Shown here: positions 17,151-26,409 of the stretch, one piece after another
How the letters are laid out: every line of letters begins with the position of its first letter
Position numbering within the stretch: the stretch's first letter is position 1
Assembly: GCA_023438065.1 (NCBI GenBank)
Contig: JAEXRH010000016.1
Location: 186,001-250,000, forward strand
Direction: 5' to 3'
DNA from: Spirochaetota bacterium
Lineage (GTDB): Bacteria; Spirochaetota; Spirochaetia; Treponematales; Treponemataceae
DNA length: 64,000 nucleotides
Translations under genes and position numbers: made by a program
The notes under the pieces: generated by a model
Told to the model about the DNA's origin: nothing
Databases searched by the model: none
What the model saw: only the letters and a program-made list of their open reading frames with translations

Positions 17151-18128
17151 TCAGTACGGTCTGATGTCGAAGATCTTGATCGGGGAGGAAGTCGACTTTC
17201 GCGCGAGATACGAGATGCCGGTTATCGAGGACCGGTCGAACCGAAGGCCCTTTTGCATGGACTGGCGCATCCGCTTGTAGGGGATGGCGACCTCGACCAC
17301 GACGCCCTTTTGGGTCGCGAATTCGTAGGTGTACCAATCGCCGTCGGTAACGCCGGCGGTATGGACGCGAAAGGCGTAGCGTTTCCCGTCGCCCGCGACC
17401 TTGAAACGGATGCCCTTCGTCGCGCGAAGCCTGCCGAGCGTCGCCTCGTCCGGGATAGCGGCCCAAGCCGCGTAGGCATAGCGAAACTCGCTCGGTATAT
17501 CGGCCTCGACCGTCACGACGCCGTATTCCTTGCCGCCGATGGTCTCCCGCTCGACGCTGAGAAGAATGTCGGTCGAGCCCGAGCCGGAGTCGTCCGTGAA
17601 GGTCGACCAGGCGGCGGGATCCTCGAACCCCGACGCGGGAAGTACGGCTCCGGGCAGTCCCGCGAGCACCGCGGCCTTCCCCGAGCGCTCCACGTCCACC
17701 GCGCTCGCGGCGAGAATGCGCCCCTCTTCGACCGACACGGCCTTGAGCCTGAGTCTCCACGACTCGTCGATGCTCCCGGTCACGATGACGGCGGCCCCGA
17801 GGAGCTTCCCTACCGACTGGGCCGACTCGTCCGAGACCTCGCCAGAGGTCTGGAACCGGAGCTCGCCGCGCACGAGATCGAGATCCTTCCGCTCCACGAC
17901 GACGAGGCGTTTCGAGTCGAGGAACGCGCCGTTGAGTTCCTCGGCGATATAGGCGGAAAGGCGCTCGGTTTGGGCGGAGACGCTGACGACGGCGACTCTC
18001 GAACCCTCGGGGATAGCCTCGACGAGATTCGCGGCGGAGGCGACGACGGCGCCGTCAAGGGTCAGGGTTTCCGCGAAAGCGACGGCCGAGAGGGCGAGAA
18101 GCGAGAGGAAGGCGAACGTTCGATACAT
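17151..18128 (-). CDS. CsgG-like N-terminal domain fused to a CIA30-type domain, secreted
   Basis: 325 residues after AACGGAGATTCGC. A signal peptide (MYRTFAFLSLLALSAVAFA) is followed by a CsgG/LpoB-like domain (EGSRVAVVSVSAQTERLSAYIAEELNGAFLDSKRLVVVERKDLDLVRGEL ... VGKLLGAAVIVTGSI, described here in parts), a fold found in periplasmic lipoprotein and secretion-channel subunits. The C-terminal half (from about 165) resembles CIA30 carbohydrate-binding-like domains (GFEDPAAWSTF, IRFKVAGDGKRYAFRVHTA, VEVAIPYKRM). Such fusions are frequent in treponemes. Role unknown, envelope-located. It lies 25 bp after the LacI gene stop and is probably co-transcribed. Confidence 0.72.
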   Translation of the reverse strand: MYRTFAFLSLLALSAVAFAETLTLDGAVVASAANLVEAIPEGSRVAVVSVSAQTERLSAYIAEELNGAFLDSKRLVVVERKDLDLVRGELRFQTSGEVSDESAQSVGKLLGAAVIVTGSIDESWRLRLKAVSVEEGRILAASAVDVERSGKAAVLAGLPGAVLPASGFEDPAAWSTFTDDSGSGSTDILLSVERETIGGKEYGVVTVEADIPSEFRYAYAAWAAIPDEATLGRLRATKGIRFKVAGDGKRYAFRVHTAGVTDGDWYTYEFATQKGVVVEVAIPYKRMRQSMQKGLRFDRSSITGISYLARKSTSSPIKIFDIRPY

Positions 18129-18153
18129 GCGAATCTCCGTTGGGGGGTGCGGC

Positions 18154-19158
18154 CTACGCGGTTTCGCGGACGACGAGCTCGGGCATGATGACGAGGCTCT
18201 CGCCCATGCCGTTTACCGCCGACTCGAGGGCGAGCACGACCGTCGCCGCGCCCGCGATCATGAGGCGCTGCCTGATCGTCGTGAGCGAGGGACTCATGAG
18301 CGAGGCGATCGGAAGATCGTCGTAGCCCATCAGCGCGACGTCCCCGGGGACCGAGACGCCTGCCTCGCGCGCGGCCTTGATGAAGCCGAACGCGCCCATG
18401 TCGCCGGCGGCGCACACGACGGCGTCCGGGTTCGAGCCGTTCTTCATGAAATACTCGAAGCCGGCCCTCCCCGCGTCCGCGTCGTACGAGGGAGCCTCGT
18501 AGACGAGGGAATCGTCGAAGGGAAGCCCGAGCCGATGCATCGAGGTAAGATAGCCGATAAGCCGCGCGGAGGCGACGGTCTCGGGCCTTCTTCCCTCGGT
18601 CGGTCCGTTGATGAGCCCGATTCGGCGGTATCCCCGCCCGTACAGGTAATTGATCGCGATGGCCATTCCCTTCTGGTTCTCGAGGAGCACCGACTGCGCG
18701 CCGGTGACCGAGTCCTCGAGAACGACGAGCGGCTTACCGACGCGCGCGTACTTCTCCGCGATCTCGCGCGAGGGCGGCGAGTTGATCGCGATGACCGCGT
18801 CTATCATGTTGAAGGGAAGTATGTGCTGATAGGTCTCCTCCCGGAACACGCGGGAACCGCGCGTCGGGATCGCCATCATCGAGATGTTGAGGCCGAGCGC
18901 CGACATCGCGCGGTCGATCCCGCGAAAGACCTCGGCGCCCGAGGGTGAGTCGAACATCGTCGTGAGGACGGCGATCGACGTGCCCGTCTTTCCGGTCTTC
19001 CAGCGCGCGAAGGTATCGAGGTACCCCGTCTCGCGGATCGTCTTCATCACGAAGCGCACCACCTCCGGCTCGATCGCCGAGGGGCTGATAAGCACCTCGA
19101 TGATCGTTTCGCAGGAGAGGGATGCCTTTTTCGCGACGTCGCGAATGGAAACCGCCAT
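18154..19158 (-). CDS. LacI family transcriptional regulator
   Basis: 334 residues after GGCGGAGGATT. N-terminal helix-turn-helix (SIRDVAKKASLSCETIIEVLI), hinge and a periplasmic-binding-like sensor domain (LINGPTEGRRPETVASARLIGYL, DAVVCAAGDMGAFGFIKAAREAGVSVPGDVALMGYDD in the usual order). In most LacI proteins the recognition helix reads ...TVSRVLN; here it is TIIEVLI, so the DNA-contacting Ser and Arg are missing. It may bind an unusual operator. The ligand is probably a sugar, but the only sugar genes nearby are GH43 and GH3 at some distance. Confidence 0.87.
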   Translation of the reverse strand: MAVSIRDVAKKASLSCETIIEVLISPSAIEPEVVRFVMKTIRETGYLDTFARWKTGKTGTSIAVLTTMFDSPSGAEVFRGIDRAMSALGLNISMMAIPTRGSRVFREETYQHILPFNMIDAVIAINSPPSREIAEKYARVGKPLVVLEDSVTGAQSVLLENQKGMAIAINYLYGRGYRRIGLINGPTEGRRPETVASARLIGYLTSMHRLGLPFDDSLVYEAPSYDADAGRAGFEYFMKNGSNPDAVVCAAGDMGAFGFIKAAREAGVSVPGDVALMGYDDLPIASLMSPSLTTIRQRLMIAGAATVVLALESAVNGMGESLVIMPELVVRETA

Positions 19159-19193
19159 AATCCTCCGCCCTTTGCGGTCGCTTGCGCGGCCGG

Positions 19194-19610
19194 TCAGAAC
19201 TTCGAGGTCGTGCCGAGCCCGTTCGACTCGACGACCTTGAGTCCCTTGTCGAGATCGTCGGTCCTTATTATGACGACCGCGGTCTCTCCCGCCTTGTCGA
19301 GCGCGGCATAGAGGTACTCGATGTTCACGCCGTTTTTCTCGAAAAGCGAAAGGACGTCGGCGAGGCTTCCCACCTTGTCGGGCAGGGTAACCGCGAGCAC
19401 GTCGGTCGTCTTCGTCGTGAACTGCGCCTTCTTGAGGATATCGATGGCACGGTCGGGATCGTCGACGATCACGCGGAGGATGCCGAAGTCGGCCGTGTCC
19501 GCGATCATGATCGCGCGAAGGTTGACCCCGCCGTCCTTGAGGACGCGGGTGACCTCGGCGAGCCTGCCCGACGAGTTCTCGAGAAAAATCGATATCTGCT
19601 TGATCTTCAT
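19194..19610 (-). CDS. Tandem ACT domain protein
   Basis: 138 residues after GGAGGGAACGTCC. Two ACT domains: residues 1-65 (KQISIFLENSSGRLAEVTRVLKDGGVNLRA) and 70-138 (DVLAVTLPDKVGSLADVLSLFEKNGVNIEYLYA). ACT domains bind amino acids. Stand-alone proteins of this type are commonly found next to phenylacetate-CoA ligase and indolepyruvate oxidoreductase genes, as here (the paaK-like gene ends 20 bp upstream). It probably senses an aromatic or branched amino acid and modulates this catabolic block. Confidence 0.88.
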   Translation of the reverse strand: MKIKQISIFLENSSGRLAEVTRVLKDGGVNLRAIMIADTADFGILRVIVDDPDRAIDILKKAQFTTKTTDVLAVTLPDKVGSLADVLSLFEKNGVNIEYLYAALDKAGETAVVIIRTDDLDKGLKVVESNGLGTTSKF

Positions 19611-19629
19611 GGACGTTCCCTCCGTTACC

Positions 19630-20934
19630 TTAAATCTGGCGCTTGTCGATGACGCGCTTCGCCTTTCCGACCGAGCGCTCGATGCTCTTCGGCTCGACGA
19701 GCTTCACCTTGAGGTTGATGCCGAGCTTGCTCTTCATCGTCGCCTCGATGCGGTTCCGCATCTGTTCCATGTCCTTGGTCTCGTCCGAGAACGCGTCCGG
19801 GTTGACCTCGACGTGAAGTTCGGCCTCGTCGAGATGGGTCTGAGCGCTCCGGTCGACGATGATGACGTAGTTGGGCTCGACCCCCTGGATCTCGATGAGC
19901 GCGTGCTCGATCTGGCTCGGGAAGACGTTGACGCCGCGGATGATGAGCAGGTCGTCGGTGCGGCCGAAGAGTCGGTGTATGCGCCGAGTGGTGCGACCGC
20001 AGCCGCATTTTTCCTTGATGATGAAGGTGATGTCGCGGGTACGGTACCTGATGAGGGGCGTGCCCTCCTTCGTGATCGTGGTGATGACGAGCTCGCCTTT
20101 CTCGCCGTCGGGAAGGACGCGTCCCGTCGCGGGATCGATGATCTCGGGATACCAGAGATCCTCGTTCACGTGCATGCCGTACTGGCCCTCGCACTCGAAA
20201 GCGACGCCGGGGCCGGTGATCTCGGTAAGTCCGTAGATGTCGAAGGCCTTGATGCCCCAAGCCTTCTCGATCTCCTTTCGCATGTTCTCGCTCCAGGGCT
20301 CGGCGCCGAAGCAGCCGGCGCGAAGGCCGAGCTTCGTGGGATCGATGCCCATCTCGCGCGCGTGCTCGGCGAGGTAGAGCGCGTAGCTCGGGGTGCAGGT
20401 GACGATCGTCGACTTGAAGTCGCGCATGAGCATGAGCTGTTTCTCGGAGTTGCCCGAGGAAATCGGGATGACGGTCGCGCCGATCCGGGCCGCGCCGTAG
20501 TGCGCGCCCAAGCCCCCGGTAAAGAGGCCGTAACCGTACGCGTTCTGGACGATGTCGTTCCGGGTCGCGCCGGCGCCCGAAAGGGTGCGCGCCATGCCCT
20601 CGGCCCAGTCGTCCATGTCGCGCTTGGTGTACGCGTCGATGACCGGGATGCCGGTCGTTCCGCTCGACATGTGGATCTCGACGATCTCCGCCTGCGGTAC
20701 GGCGAGAAGGCCGTAGGGATAGGTCTCGCGGAGGTCGTCCTTGGAGGTGAACGGAAGCTTCGCGATATCGGCGAGGGTCTTGATGTCCGAGGGCTTCACG
20801 CCCGCGGCCTCGAGTTTCTTTCGGTAAAACGGCACGTTCGTGTACACGCGCTCGACCATGTTCTTGAGGCGGGCGAACTGCAGGGTCGCGAGGGACGCCT
20901 GGTCCATGCATTCATGTTCCGGATTCCATATCAT
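19630..20934 (-). CDS. paaK: Phenylacetate-CoA ligase (PaaK family), copy 1
   Basis: 434 residues from the ATG at 20934. Adenylate-forming motifs: [11 protein letters not shown] (P-loop), [34 protein letters not shown] and the C-terminal [21 protein letters not shown] Cys-containing CGCGRTTRR is typical of PaaK. It forms aryl-CoA from arylacetates with ATP, or possibly runs in reverse to harvest energy from the aryl-CoA made by indolepyruvate oxidoreductase. No Shine-Dalgarno: TATACT (20944-20949) ends 9 nt before the ATG, so the transcript may be leaderless. It leads an operon with the ACT protein. Confidence 0.9.
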   Translation of the reverse strand: MIWNPEHECMDQASLATLQFARLKNMVERVYTNVPFYRKKLEAAGVKPSDIKTLADIAKLPFTSKDDLRETYPYGLLAVPQAEIVEIHMSSGTTGIPVIDAYTKRDMDDWAEGMARTLSGAGATRNDIVQNAYGYGLFTGGLGAHYGAARIGATVIPISSGNSEKQLMLMRDFKSTIVTCTPSYALYLAEHAREMGIDPTKLGLRAGCFGAEPWSENMRKEIEKAWGIKAFDIYGLTEITGPGVAFECEGQYGMHVNEDLWYPEIIDPATGRVLPDGEKGELVITTITKEGTPLIRYRTRDITFIIKEKCGCGRTTRRIHRLFGRTDDLLIIRGVNVFPSQIEHALIEIQGVEPNYVIIVDRSAQTHLDEAELHVEVNPDAFSDETKDMEQMRNRIEATMKSKLGINLKVKLVEPKSIERSVGKAKRVIDKRQI

Positions 20935-20943
20935 AATGCGCTC

Positions 20944-20949
20944 AGTATA
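20944..20949 (-). promoter_or_regulatory. -10 element of paaK copy 1, leaderless layout
   Basis: TATACT on the minus strand, 9 nt before the ATG. The -35 position reads TGGCAT with 17-bp spacing, a weak match. Confidence 0.45.
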
Positions 20950-21041
20950 CACCGAAATAGCGCTTCATGCCATCGGAATATTCTACAAAGAGAAACGCGC
21001 CGATCGCTTGCGCGCGACCGGGGTTTCCGAGGGGAAACGGC

Positions 21042-21773
21042 CTACCGCAAGCCATTCGGGAAGAGCCGCGCGAGGGTCGCGTCGGTTATCTCGGCGATAC
21101 GACCGGATTTCTCCATATCCTCGAGGACCACCGACAGATTGCGCGCGATGTCCGCGTATTTTTCCGAAACGAAATGGTAGTTCGGGACGTACGCGAGCGT
21201 CTCTCCCGTGCGCGCGATTCCCGAAAGCCCGAGCGTGGAAATCATGAGGTTGCCGACCGACCGGGAGGTCACGACCGCGTCGGTTCGCCCCGCGTCGAGC
21301 ATCTTGAAAAGCTGAATCGGGTTCCCGACGGGGAATGTCTGGTATCCGGAGCCGAGCTTTTTCTCGATGATGAGCATGGCGGTGATATACCCGATCCGGT
21401 AGGGCTTGAGGCTGTCCCAACCCCGCACCGGGAGGGGAGACTTCGAAAACACGACGAGCTCGTCGTTCCAGATCACCGTCCCGACGCGGATCACGCCGGG
21501 AAACTCGTCGGAAAAGCTCGCTTCGGCGATGAGCATGGCGTCGACCTCGCCCGACTTGAACGACGCGATCATGCGGTTGGGAGGATAGACGGGAAACTCG
21601 GCACGGTAGCCGATCCTGTCGTACGCCTCGATGAGGATCTCCCGCGCGACGATCGAATTGGCGAAGTCGAATCCCGCCGCCCCGACATGGATCACCCGCT
21701 CGCGGATTTCCCCGAAGGAAAGCGCGGCAACGACGAACGAGAACATAACGATAAACGCGCTTATCCGCCGCAT
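21042..21773 (-). CDS. Periplasmic family 3 solute-binding protein
   Basis: 243 residues from the ATG at 21773 (CGGGGAGGGACTCG precedes). Signal peptide MRRISAFIVMFSFVVAALSFG without a lipobox. The rest resembles bacterial family 3 binding proteins (REILIEAYDRIGYRAEFPVYPPNRMIASFKSGEVDAM, in parts) but lacks the tight amino-acid motif and may be a sensor-like or orphan form. No permease is nearby. It lies 100 bp after the GH3 gene in the same direction. Confidence 0.75.
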   Translation of the reverse strand: MRRISAFIVMFSFVVAALSFGEIRERVIHVGAAGFDFANSIVAREILIEAYDRIGYRAEFPVYPPNRMIASFKSGEVDAMLIAEASFSDEFPGVIRVGTVIWNDELVVFSKSPLPVRGWDSLKPYRIGYITAMLIIEKKLGSGYQTFPVGNPIQLFKMLDAGRTDAVVTSRSVGNLMISTLGLSGIARTGETLAYVPNYHFVSEKYADIARNLSVVLEDMEKSGRIAEITDATLARLFPNGLR

Positions 21774-21874
21774 CGAGTCCCTCCCCGAAACGAGCGATCC
21801 CGCGCCGGGGCGCAGGATCTTCATGCCTTACGGGAAATTCTCGTTCAAGGGCTCGCGGAAGTCAAGAAAAACCG

Positions 21875-24211
21875 TCAGTCGACGCTCGTTTCCGTCCTGA
21901 ACGAGCGCCTCGCCACCGTCCTTTTCCGTCCCGTGAGCTCTATCGATCCCGCGAGCCTCGTATCGGCGGAGGACGAGCCGACCATGACGGCGATCTCGCC
22001 GGGCTCCACCGTGAGGCGCATCTCGCGGTCGAGGAACGCGAGCTGGTCGGTCGACACGGTAAACGACACCCGGCGCGTCTCCCCGGCCTTGAGGGCGACC
22101 CGCGCGTACCCGAAGAGCTCGGCGACCGGGCGGGTCACGTCGGAAACCACGTCGCGGAGGTAGAGTTGCACGACCTCGTCCCCGTCGCGGAGGCCCGAAT
22201 TCGTCACCTCGAGAGAGACCGTGAATCTTCCCGCGACGTCGCAACGGGCGGGGCACGAAAGGTTCGCGTACTCGAAGGTCGTGTACGACAGGCCGAAGCC
22301 GAAGGGAAAGAGCGGTTTCGTCGGGCCGTCGGCGTAGTCGCCCTTCCAGTGCGCGTGCCCGCCCGAGGGTTTATGCGCGTAGTAGACCGGGATCTGGCCG
22401 ACCGTGCGCGGAAAGGTGATCGGGAGCCGACCCGCCGGGTTGACGTCGCCGAAGAGGACCGAGGCGATCGCGGCCGCGCCTTCCTCGCCGGGGAACCAGG
22501 CCTCGACGATCGCGGAGCAGATTTCCGCCTCGCGGACGAGCGCGGTCGGCCGGCCCGTGACGAGTACGAGGACGATCCGCTTGCCCGTCGCGGCGACGGC
22601 CTCGAGGAGCGCCTTCTGGTGCCCGGGAAGGTCGAGCGAAAGCCGGTCATGCGCCTCGCCGGAGGTGCATCCGTCGACGAGCCCCGCCTTGTCGCCCATG
22701 ACGGCGACGACGAGGTCCGCGTTTTCGGCCGCCTTGACGGCCTCGGCGAAGCCTTCGGTCGTGCCGCCCGTCACCTCGCAGCCCTTCGCGTACTCGAACG
22801 CGGTTCCGGGCGAGACTTTCCGTAAGCCCTCGAGGATCGTGTCCATATCGGGCATCGCGTCCTCGATCCGGGGAAGGCCCGAGGGGAGCGCGGTGTTCGC
22901 GAAGTTGTCGCTCGCCATGTCGATAAGCGACTCGACGTGCGCGGGATAAGAGTAATCGCCGAGCATGTTGCGGACCGAGTCTGCGTTCGGCCCGATTACC
23001 GCGACGCGCCGCGCCGAACGCTCGAGCGGCAGGATTCCGTCGTTCTTGAGGAGCACGATCGATTTTTCGGCGGCCTCGCGCGAGAACGCGCGCTGGTCGC
23101 CCGTCTGGAAGCACGCGGGTGCGGCCCGTTCGTCGACGTAGGGTCGGTCGAAGATGCCGAGCCCGAACTTCACCTCGAGGATCCTCGCGACGCACGCGTC
23201 GACGAGCGATGACTCGACCACGCCCGTTCGCACCGCCTCCACGAGGGGAGCGCCATACACGTCCGTCGAGGGAAGCTCGACGTCGACGCCGGCCTCAAGC
23301 GCCATCCTCGCCGCGAGATGCTTTCCCCCGGTCGTCTTGTGGTAATCGTGGATCATGTTGATGCCGAAGTAGTCGCTTACCACGAGACCGTCGAAGCCCC
23401 ACTCCTTCCTGAGGGTCTCGTCAAGAAGCCAACGGTTCGTGTGGCAGGGAATGCCGTCGAGCTCGTGATAGCCCGGCATGATCGAACGGAGCTTGCCCTC
23501 GCGGACGGCGGCCTCGAAGGGATAGAGGTAGATCTCGCGCATCTCGCGCTCGGGGATATGAGCCGGGGCCCAGTTCATCGCGCCCTCGGACATCCCGTAA
23601 CCGACGAAGTGCTTGCCGGTCGCGAGAATGCCTTCCTCGAGCGATTCGCCCTGGAGTCCGTCGATGTACGCGATTCCCATGCGCGCGACGAGGAAGCGAT
23701 CCTCGCCGAAGGTTTCCTCGGTTCTTCCCCAGCGGGGATCGCGCGTTATGTCGAGAAGCGGCGCGAGCGCCTGCCGGGCGCCGAGCGCGCGCATCTGGAC
23801 GCGGATGATCTCGCCCATCCTGCGTGCGAGGGAATCGTCGAAGCTCGACGCGATGCCGATGGTCTGGGGAAAGACGTTCGCGCCCCGCGTGAGGTAACCC
23901 GAGCACGATTCCTCATGAATGAGCGCGGGAACGCCGAGCCGCGTCCGCTCGACGAGGAAACGCTGTATCTCGTTGGCGCGCGCGGCCGCGATCGCCGGAG
24001 TGAAGTTGCTCGCGCCGCCGAGGCGGGTGATCTGCCCGATGCCGCTCCCCATCCGGACTGCTGCCTTCGCGCCGTCGAAATCGGCGCCGGTCAAAACCTC
24101 GTACACCCATATTCCGCTGAGCTGCGCGACCTTTTCCTCGAGCGTCATCCTTTCCATCAAGTCGCGCGTTCTGTCCCGCGCGGAAAGAGACTCGTCCCGG
24201 TACGCTTCCAT
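21875..24211 (-). CDS. Glycoside hydrolase family 3 beta-glucosidase / xylosidase
   Basis: 778 residues from the ATG at 24211, after a near-perfect GGGAGGTGATT. GH3 N-terminal barrel (LDITRDPRWGRTEETFGED, ATGKHFVGYG) with the nucleophile Asp in GLVVSDYFGI; the C-terminal alpha/beta domain (KSIVLLKNDGILPL, VVAVMGDKAG) and an fn3-like tail (FTVSLEVTNSGLRDGDEVVQLYLRD) are all present. No signal peptide, so it is cytoplasmic. It removes terminal glucose or xylose from oligosaccharides. A LacI regulator and GH43 lie elsewhere in the window; linkage is not proven. Confidence 0.93.
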   Translation of the reverse strand: MEAYRDESLSARDRTRDLMERMTLEEKVAQLSGIWVYEVLTGADFDGAKAAVRMGSGIGQITRLGGASNFTPAIAAARANEIQRFLVERTRLGVPALIHEESCSGYLTRGANVFPQTIGIASSFDDSLARRMGEIIRVQMRALGARQALAPLLDITRDPRWGRTEETFGEDRFLVARMGIAYIDGLQGESLEEGILATGKHFVGYGMSEGAMNWAPAHIPEREMREIYLYPFEAAVREGKLRSIMPGYHELDGIPCHTNRWLLDETLRKEWGFDGLVVSDYFGINMIHDYHKTTGGKHLAARMALEAGVDVELPSTDVYGAPLVEAVRTGVVESSLVDACVARILEVKFGLGIFDRPYVDERAAPACFQTGDQRAFSREAAEKSIVLLKNDGILPLERSARRVAVIGPNADSVRNMLGDYSYPAHVESLIDMASDNFANTALPSGLPRIEDAMPDMDTILEGLRKVSPGTAFEYAKGCEVTGGTTEGFAEAVKAAENADLVVAVMGDKAGLVDGCTSGEAHDRLSLDLPGHQKALLEAVAATGKRIVLVLVTGRPTALVREAEICSAIVEAWFPGEEGAAAIASVLFGDVNPAGRLPITFPRTVGQIPVYYAHKPSGGHAHWKGDYADGPTKPLFPFGFGLSYTTFEYANLSCPARCDVAGRFTVSLEVTNSGLRDGDEVVQLYLRDVVSDVTRPVAELFGYARVALKAGETRRVSFTVSTDQLAFLDREMRLTVEPGEIAVMVGSSSADTRLAGSIELTGRKRTVARRSFRTETSVD

Positions 24212-24426
24212 AATCACCTCCCGACAAGCGATCCGCCAAAGACCCCGGGCAGATCGTCTATCCAACGTTGTATCACGGAATGTTTTCAGCCGGCACTCGG
24301 TCGTTTCCCCGATCCGGGGATTTCCCGATACCGAGCGCCCGAAAGACTGCCGAACGTTACCGTGGATTGACGTAAATCGCCGTGGTTACCCGTGGATGTT
24401 TTCGGTCCCCGAACGTACTGTTCCGT

Positions 24427-24487
24427 GGAGTATCCGATCTTTGATCGGATACTCCAAGAGACCAAAAGACGCTAGTCTTTTGGTCTC
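24427..24487 (-). terminator. Two adjacent perfect 13-bp hairpins at the end of paaK copy 2
   Basis: Arms GAGACCAAAAGAC / GTCTTTTGGTCTC (24458-24487, loop holds the TAG stop) and GGAGTATCCGATC / GATCGGATACTCC (24427-24455, 3-nt loop), separated by 2 nt. Neither is followed by a U-run, so they may end or protect the mRNA without being a classical terminator. Confidence 0.6.
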
Positions 24488-25809
24488 CGGTCTTCCACCC
24501 GCTTCGCCTTCCCTTCCGACACGGGAAGCGTTCCCGGCTGCTTGAGCTCGATGATCGGGTTGATCGTGATGAGCGCGCTCATCTCGCTCTTGAGCCGGTC
24601 GCGGAGGGCGTTGATCACGCGCGCGTCGTCGGCGAAGGTTTCCGCGGTGATCTCGACCTGCACGGTGAGCTTGTCGAGGTCGCCCGACTTGTCGACGACG
24701 ATGAGGTAGTTCGCGCCGACCCCTTGCGCCTTGAGGAGGACTTCCTCGATCTGGCTCGGGAAGACGTTCACGCCGTTGATGATGAGCATGTCGTCGGTGC
24801 GCCCGGTGAAGCGCGCGAGCCGGCGGTGCGTGCGCCCGCACTCGCACGGGCCCGGGATGAAGCGCGTAAGGTCGCGCGTCCGGTAGCGGATGAGCGGCAT
24901 CGCGTCGCGGCAGAGGATCGTGAGCACGAGCTCTCCCGTCTCTCCTTCCGGAACCGGCTCGAAGGTTTCGGGGTCGAGGATCTCGGCGATGTAGCGGTCC
25001 TCCCACACGTGCATCCCCGCGCGGAACACGCACTCGAAGGCGACGCCGGGGCCGTTCATCTCGCTCATGCCGTAGCAGTTGTAGACCTCGATGCCGAGCT
25101 TGTCCTGGATCTTCTGCCTGAGTTCCTCGGAGTGCGGCTCGGCGCCGGTGATCGCCTTCCTGAGCCGGAGGTCGCTCCGTTTGTAGCCCTCGTCCTCGAT
25201 CGCCTGATGGAGGTGAAGGAGATAGCTCGGGGTCGCGTGGATCATCGTCGTGCCGAAGTCCTTCATGAACTTGAGCTGGCGGAGGGTATTCCCGGCGCTC
25301 GTCGGGATGACCATCGCGCCCATGAGCTCGGCGCCGTAGTGGAAGCCGAGACCTCCGGTAAAGAGCCCGTAGGTCATCATGTTCTGGACGACGTCGTCCT
25401 TCGTCCCGCCCGCGGCCATGAGCGAGCGCGCCATCGTGTCGCTCGCCATGTCGAGATCCTTTTGTGTCAGGTAGATGACGGTCGGCGTGCCGGTCGTGCC
25501 GCTCGAGGCATGCACGCGGACGACCTCGTCCTTCGGGACGGCGAGGAGGCCGAAGGGATACCCGTCGCGGAGGTCGTTCTTCGTCGTGAACGGGAGCTTC
25601 CTGATGTCCGCGAGGGTCTCGATGCACGCCGTTCCGGTGATCCCGGCCTTGACGAGGCGGTCGCGGTAAAAGTCGGTCTTGAGCGCGTGCTCGACCTGGG
25701 TCTTGAGGCCCTCGAGCTGCATCCACTCGATGACCGCGCGCGGCGCCGTCTCGACCTTCCTGTCGCGAAACGGGACGGCTTTGCCGGAGAAACCCTCGCC
25801 GCCCCTCAT
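24472..25809 (-). CDS. paaK: Phenylacetate-CoA ligase (PaaK family), copy 2
   Basis: 445 residues. Same motif order as copy 1: [75 protein letters not shown]. Its ATG overlaps the iorB stop by 4 nt (ATGA), so it is translationally coupled to indolepyruvate oxidoreductase. This coupling suggests it works on the aryl-CoA product, either forming or consuming it. It is the last gene of the iorA-pepF-iorB-paaK operon, and its stop codon sits in the loop of a perfect hairpin. Confidence 0.92.
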   Translation of the reverse strand: MRGGEGFSGKAVPFRDRKVETAPRAVIEWMQLEGLKTQVEHALKTDFYRDRLVKAGITGTACIETLADIRKLPFTTKNDLRDGYPFGLLAVPKDEVVRVHASSGTTGTPTVIYLTQKDLDMASDTMARSLMAAGGTKDDVVQNMMTYGLFTGGLGFHYGAELMGAMVIPTSAGNTLRQLKFMKDFGTTMIHATPSYLLHLHQAIEDEGYKRSDLRLRKAITGAEPHSEELRQKIQDKLGIEVYNCYGMSEMNGPGVAFECVFRAGMHVWEDRYIAEILDPETFEPVPEGETGELVLTILCRDAMPLIRYRTRDLTRFIPGPCECGRTHRRLARFTGRTDDMLIINGVNVFPSQIEEVLLKAQGVGANYLIVVDKSGDLDKLTVQVEITAETFADDARVINALRDRLKSEMSALITINPIIELKQPGTLPVSEGKAKRVEDRRPKD

Positions 25810-26375
25810 TTCGCCGCCTCGCCGAGCCTCAGCGCCTTCATGTTCACCTCGACGAGCCGGGGATCCTTCCGCGCGAAGGTATCCTCGACGCTCTTCGCGA
25901 GCGCCTTCTCGCTTACGGGGAGCGAGGCGGAAGCCGCCCCGATGAGAACCATGTTGACCGACTTGAGGTTTCCGGCCTCGCGCGCGAGTTCCTCGGCGCG
26001 GACGATCCTCGACTTCGGCAGCTTCCTGATCGCCTCGAGGATTCCCTCGACGTCGGGGTAGTCCGCTATGTTCACGAAGGGCTCCGCCGCGGTCACGAGG
26101 ATGCCGTCGGGTTTCAGGTAGGAAAGGTAGCGGAGCCCCTCGATCGGTTCCATCGCGAGGATCATGTCGGCCCCGCCCAGGGGCACGAGGTCGGACGAGA
26201 TCGGGCCGTCGGCGATCCTCATGTGCGCCTGCACGCCGCCGCCCCGCTGGCTCATCCCGTGAACCTCGGATTGCCTCACCGAAAGTCCGTCGATCATCGC
26301 CGCGCGCGCGATGATCGTCGCGATGGAAAGGACTCCCTGCCCGCCGACGCCGGCGAGGATAATATCGTATGTCAT
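25806..26375 (-). CDS. iorB: Indolepyruvate:ferredoxin oxidoreductase beta subunit
   Basis: 189 residues after AGGAGAAACGGAAACC. The gamma/beta-type domain shows GVGGQGVLSIATIIARAA, SEVHGMSQRGGGVQAHMRI and LMAMEP-like AMEPIEGLRYL. With IorA it oxidatively decarboxylates aryl pyruvates (from Trp, Phe, Tyr) to aryl-acetyl-CoA and passes electrons to ferredoxin. pepF lies between it and iorA, an unusual order. Confidence 0.93.
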   Translation of the reverse strand: MTYDIILAGVGGQGVLSIATIIARAAMIDGLSVRQSEVHGMSQRGGGVQAHMRIADGPISSDLVPLGGADMILAMEPIEGLRYLSYLKPDGILVTAAEPFVNIADYPDVEGILEAIRKLPKSRIVRAEELAREAGNLKSVNMVLIGAASASLPVSEKALAKSVEDTFARKDPRLVEVNMKALRLGEAAK

Positions 26376-26409
26376 GGTTTCCGTTTCTCCTGTCTTTTTT
26401 AGAGTCCGT

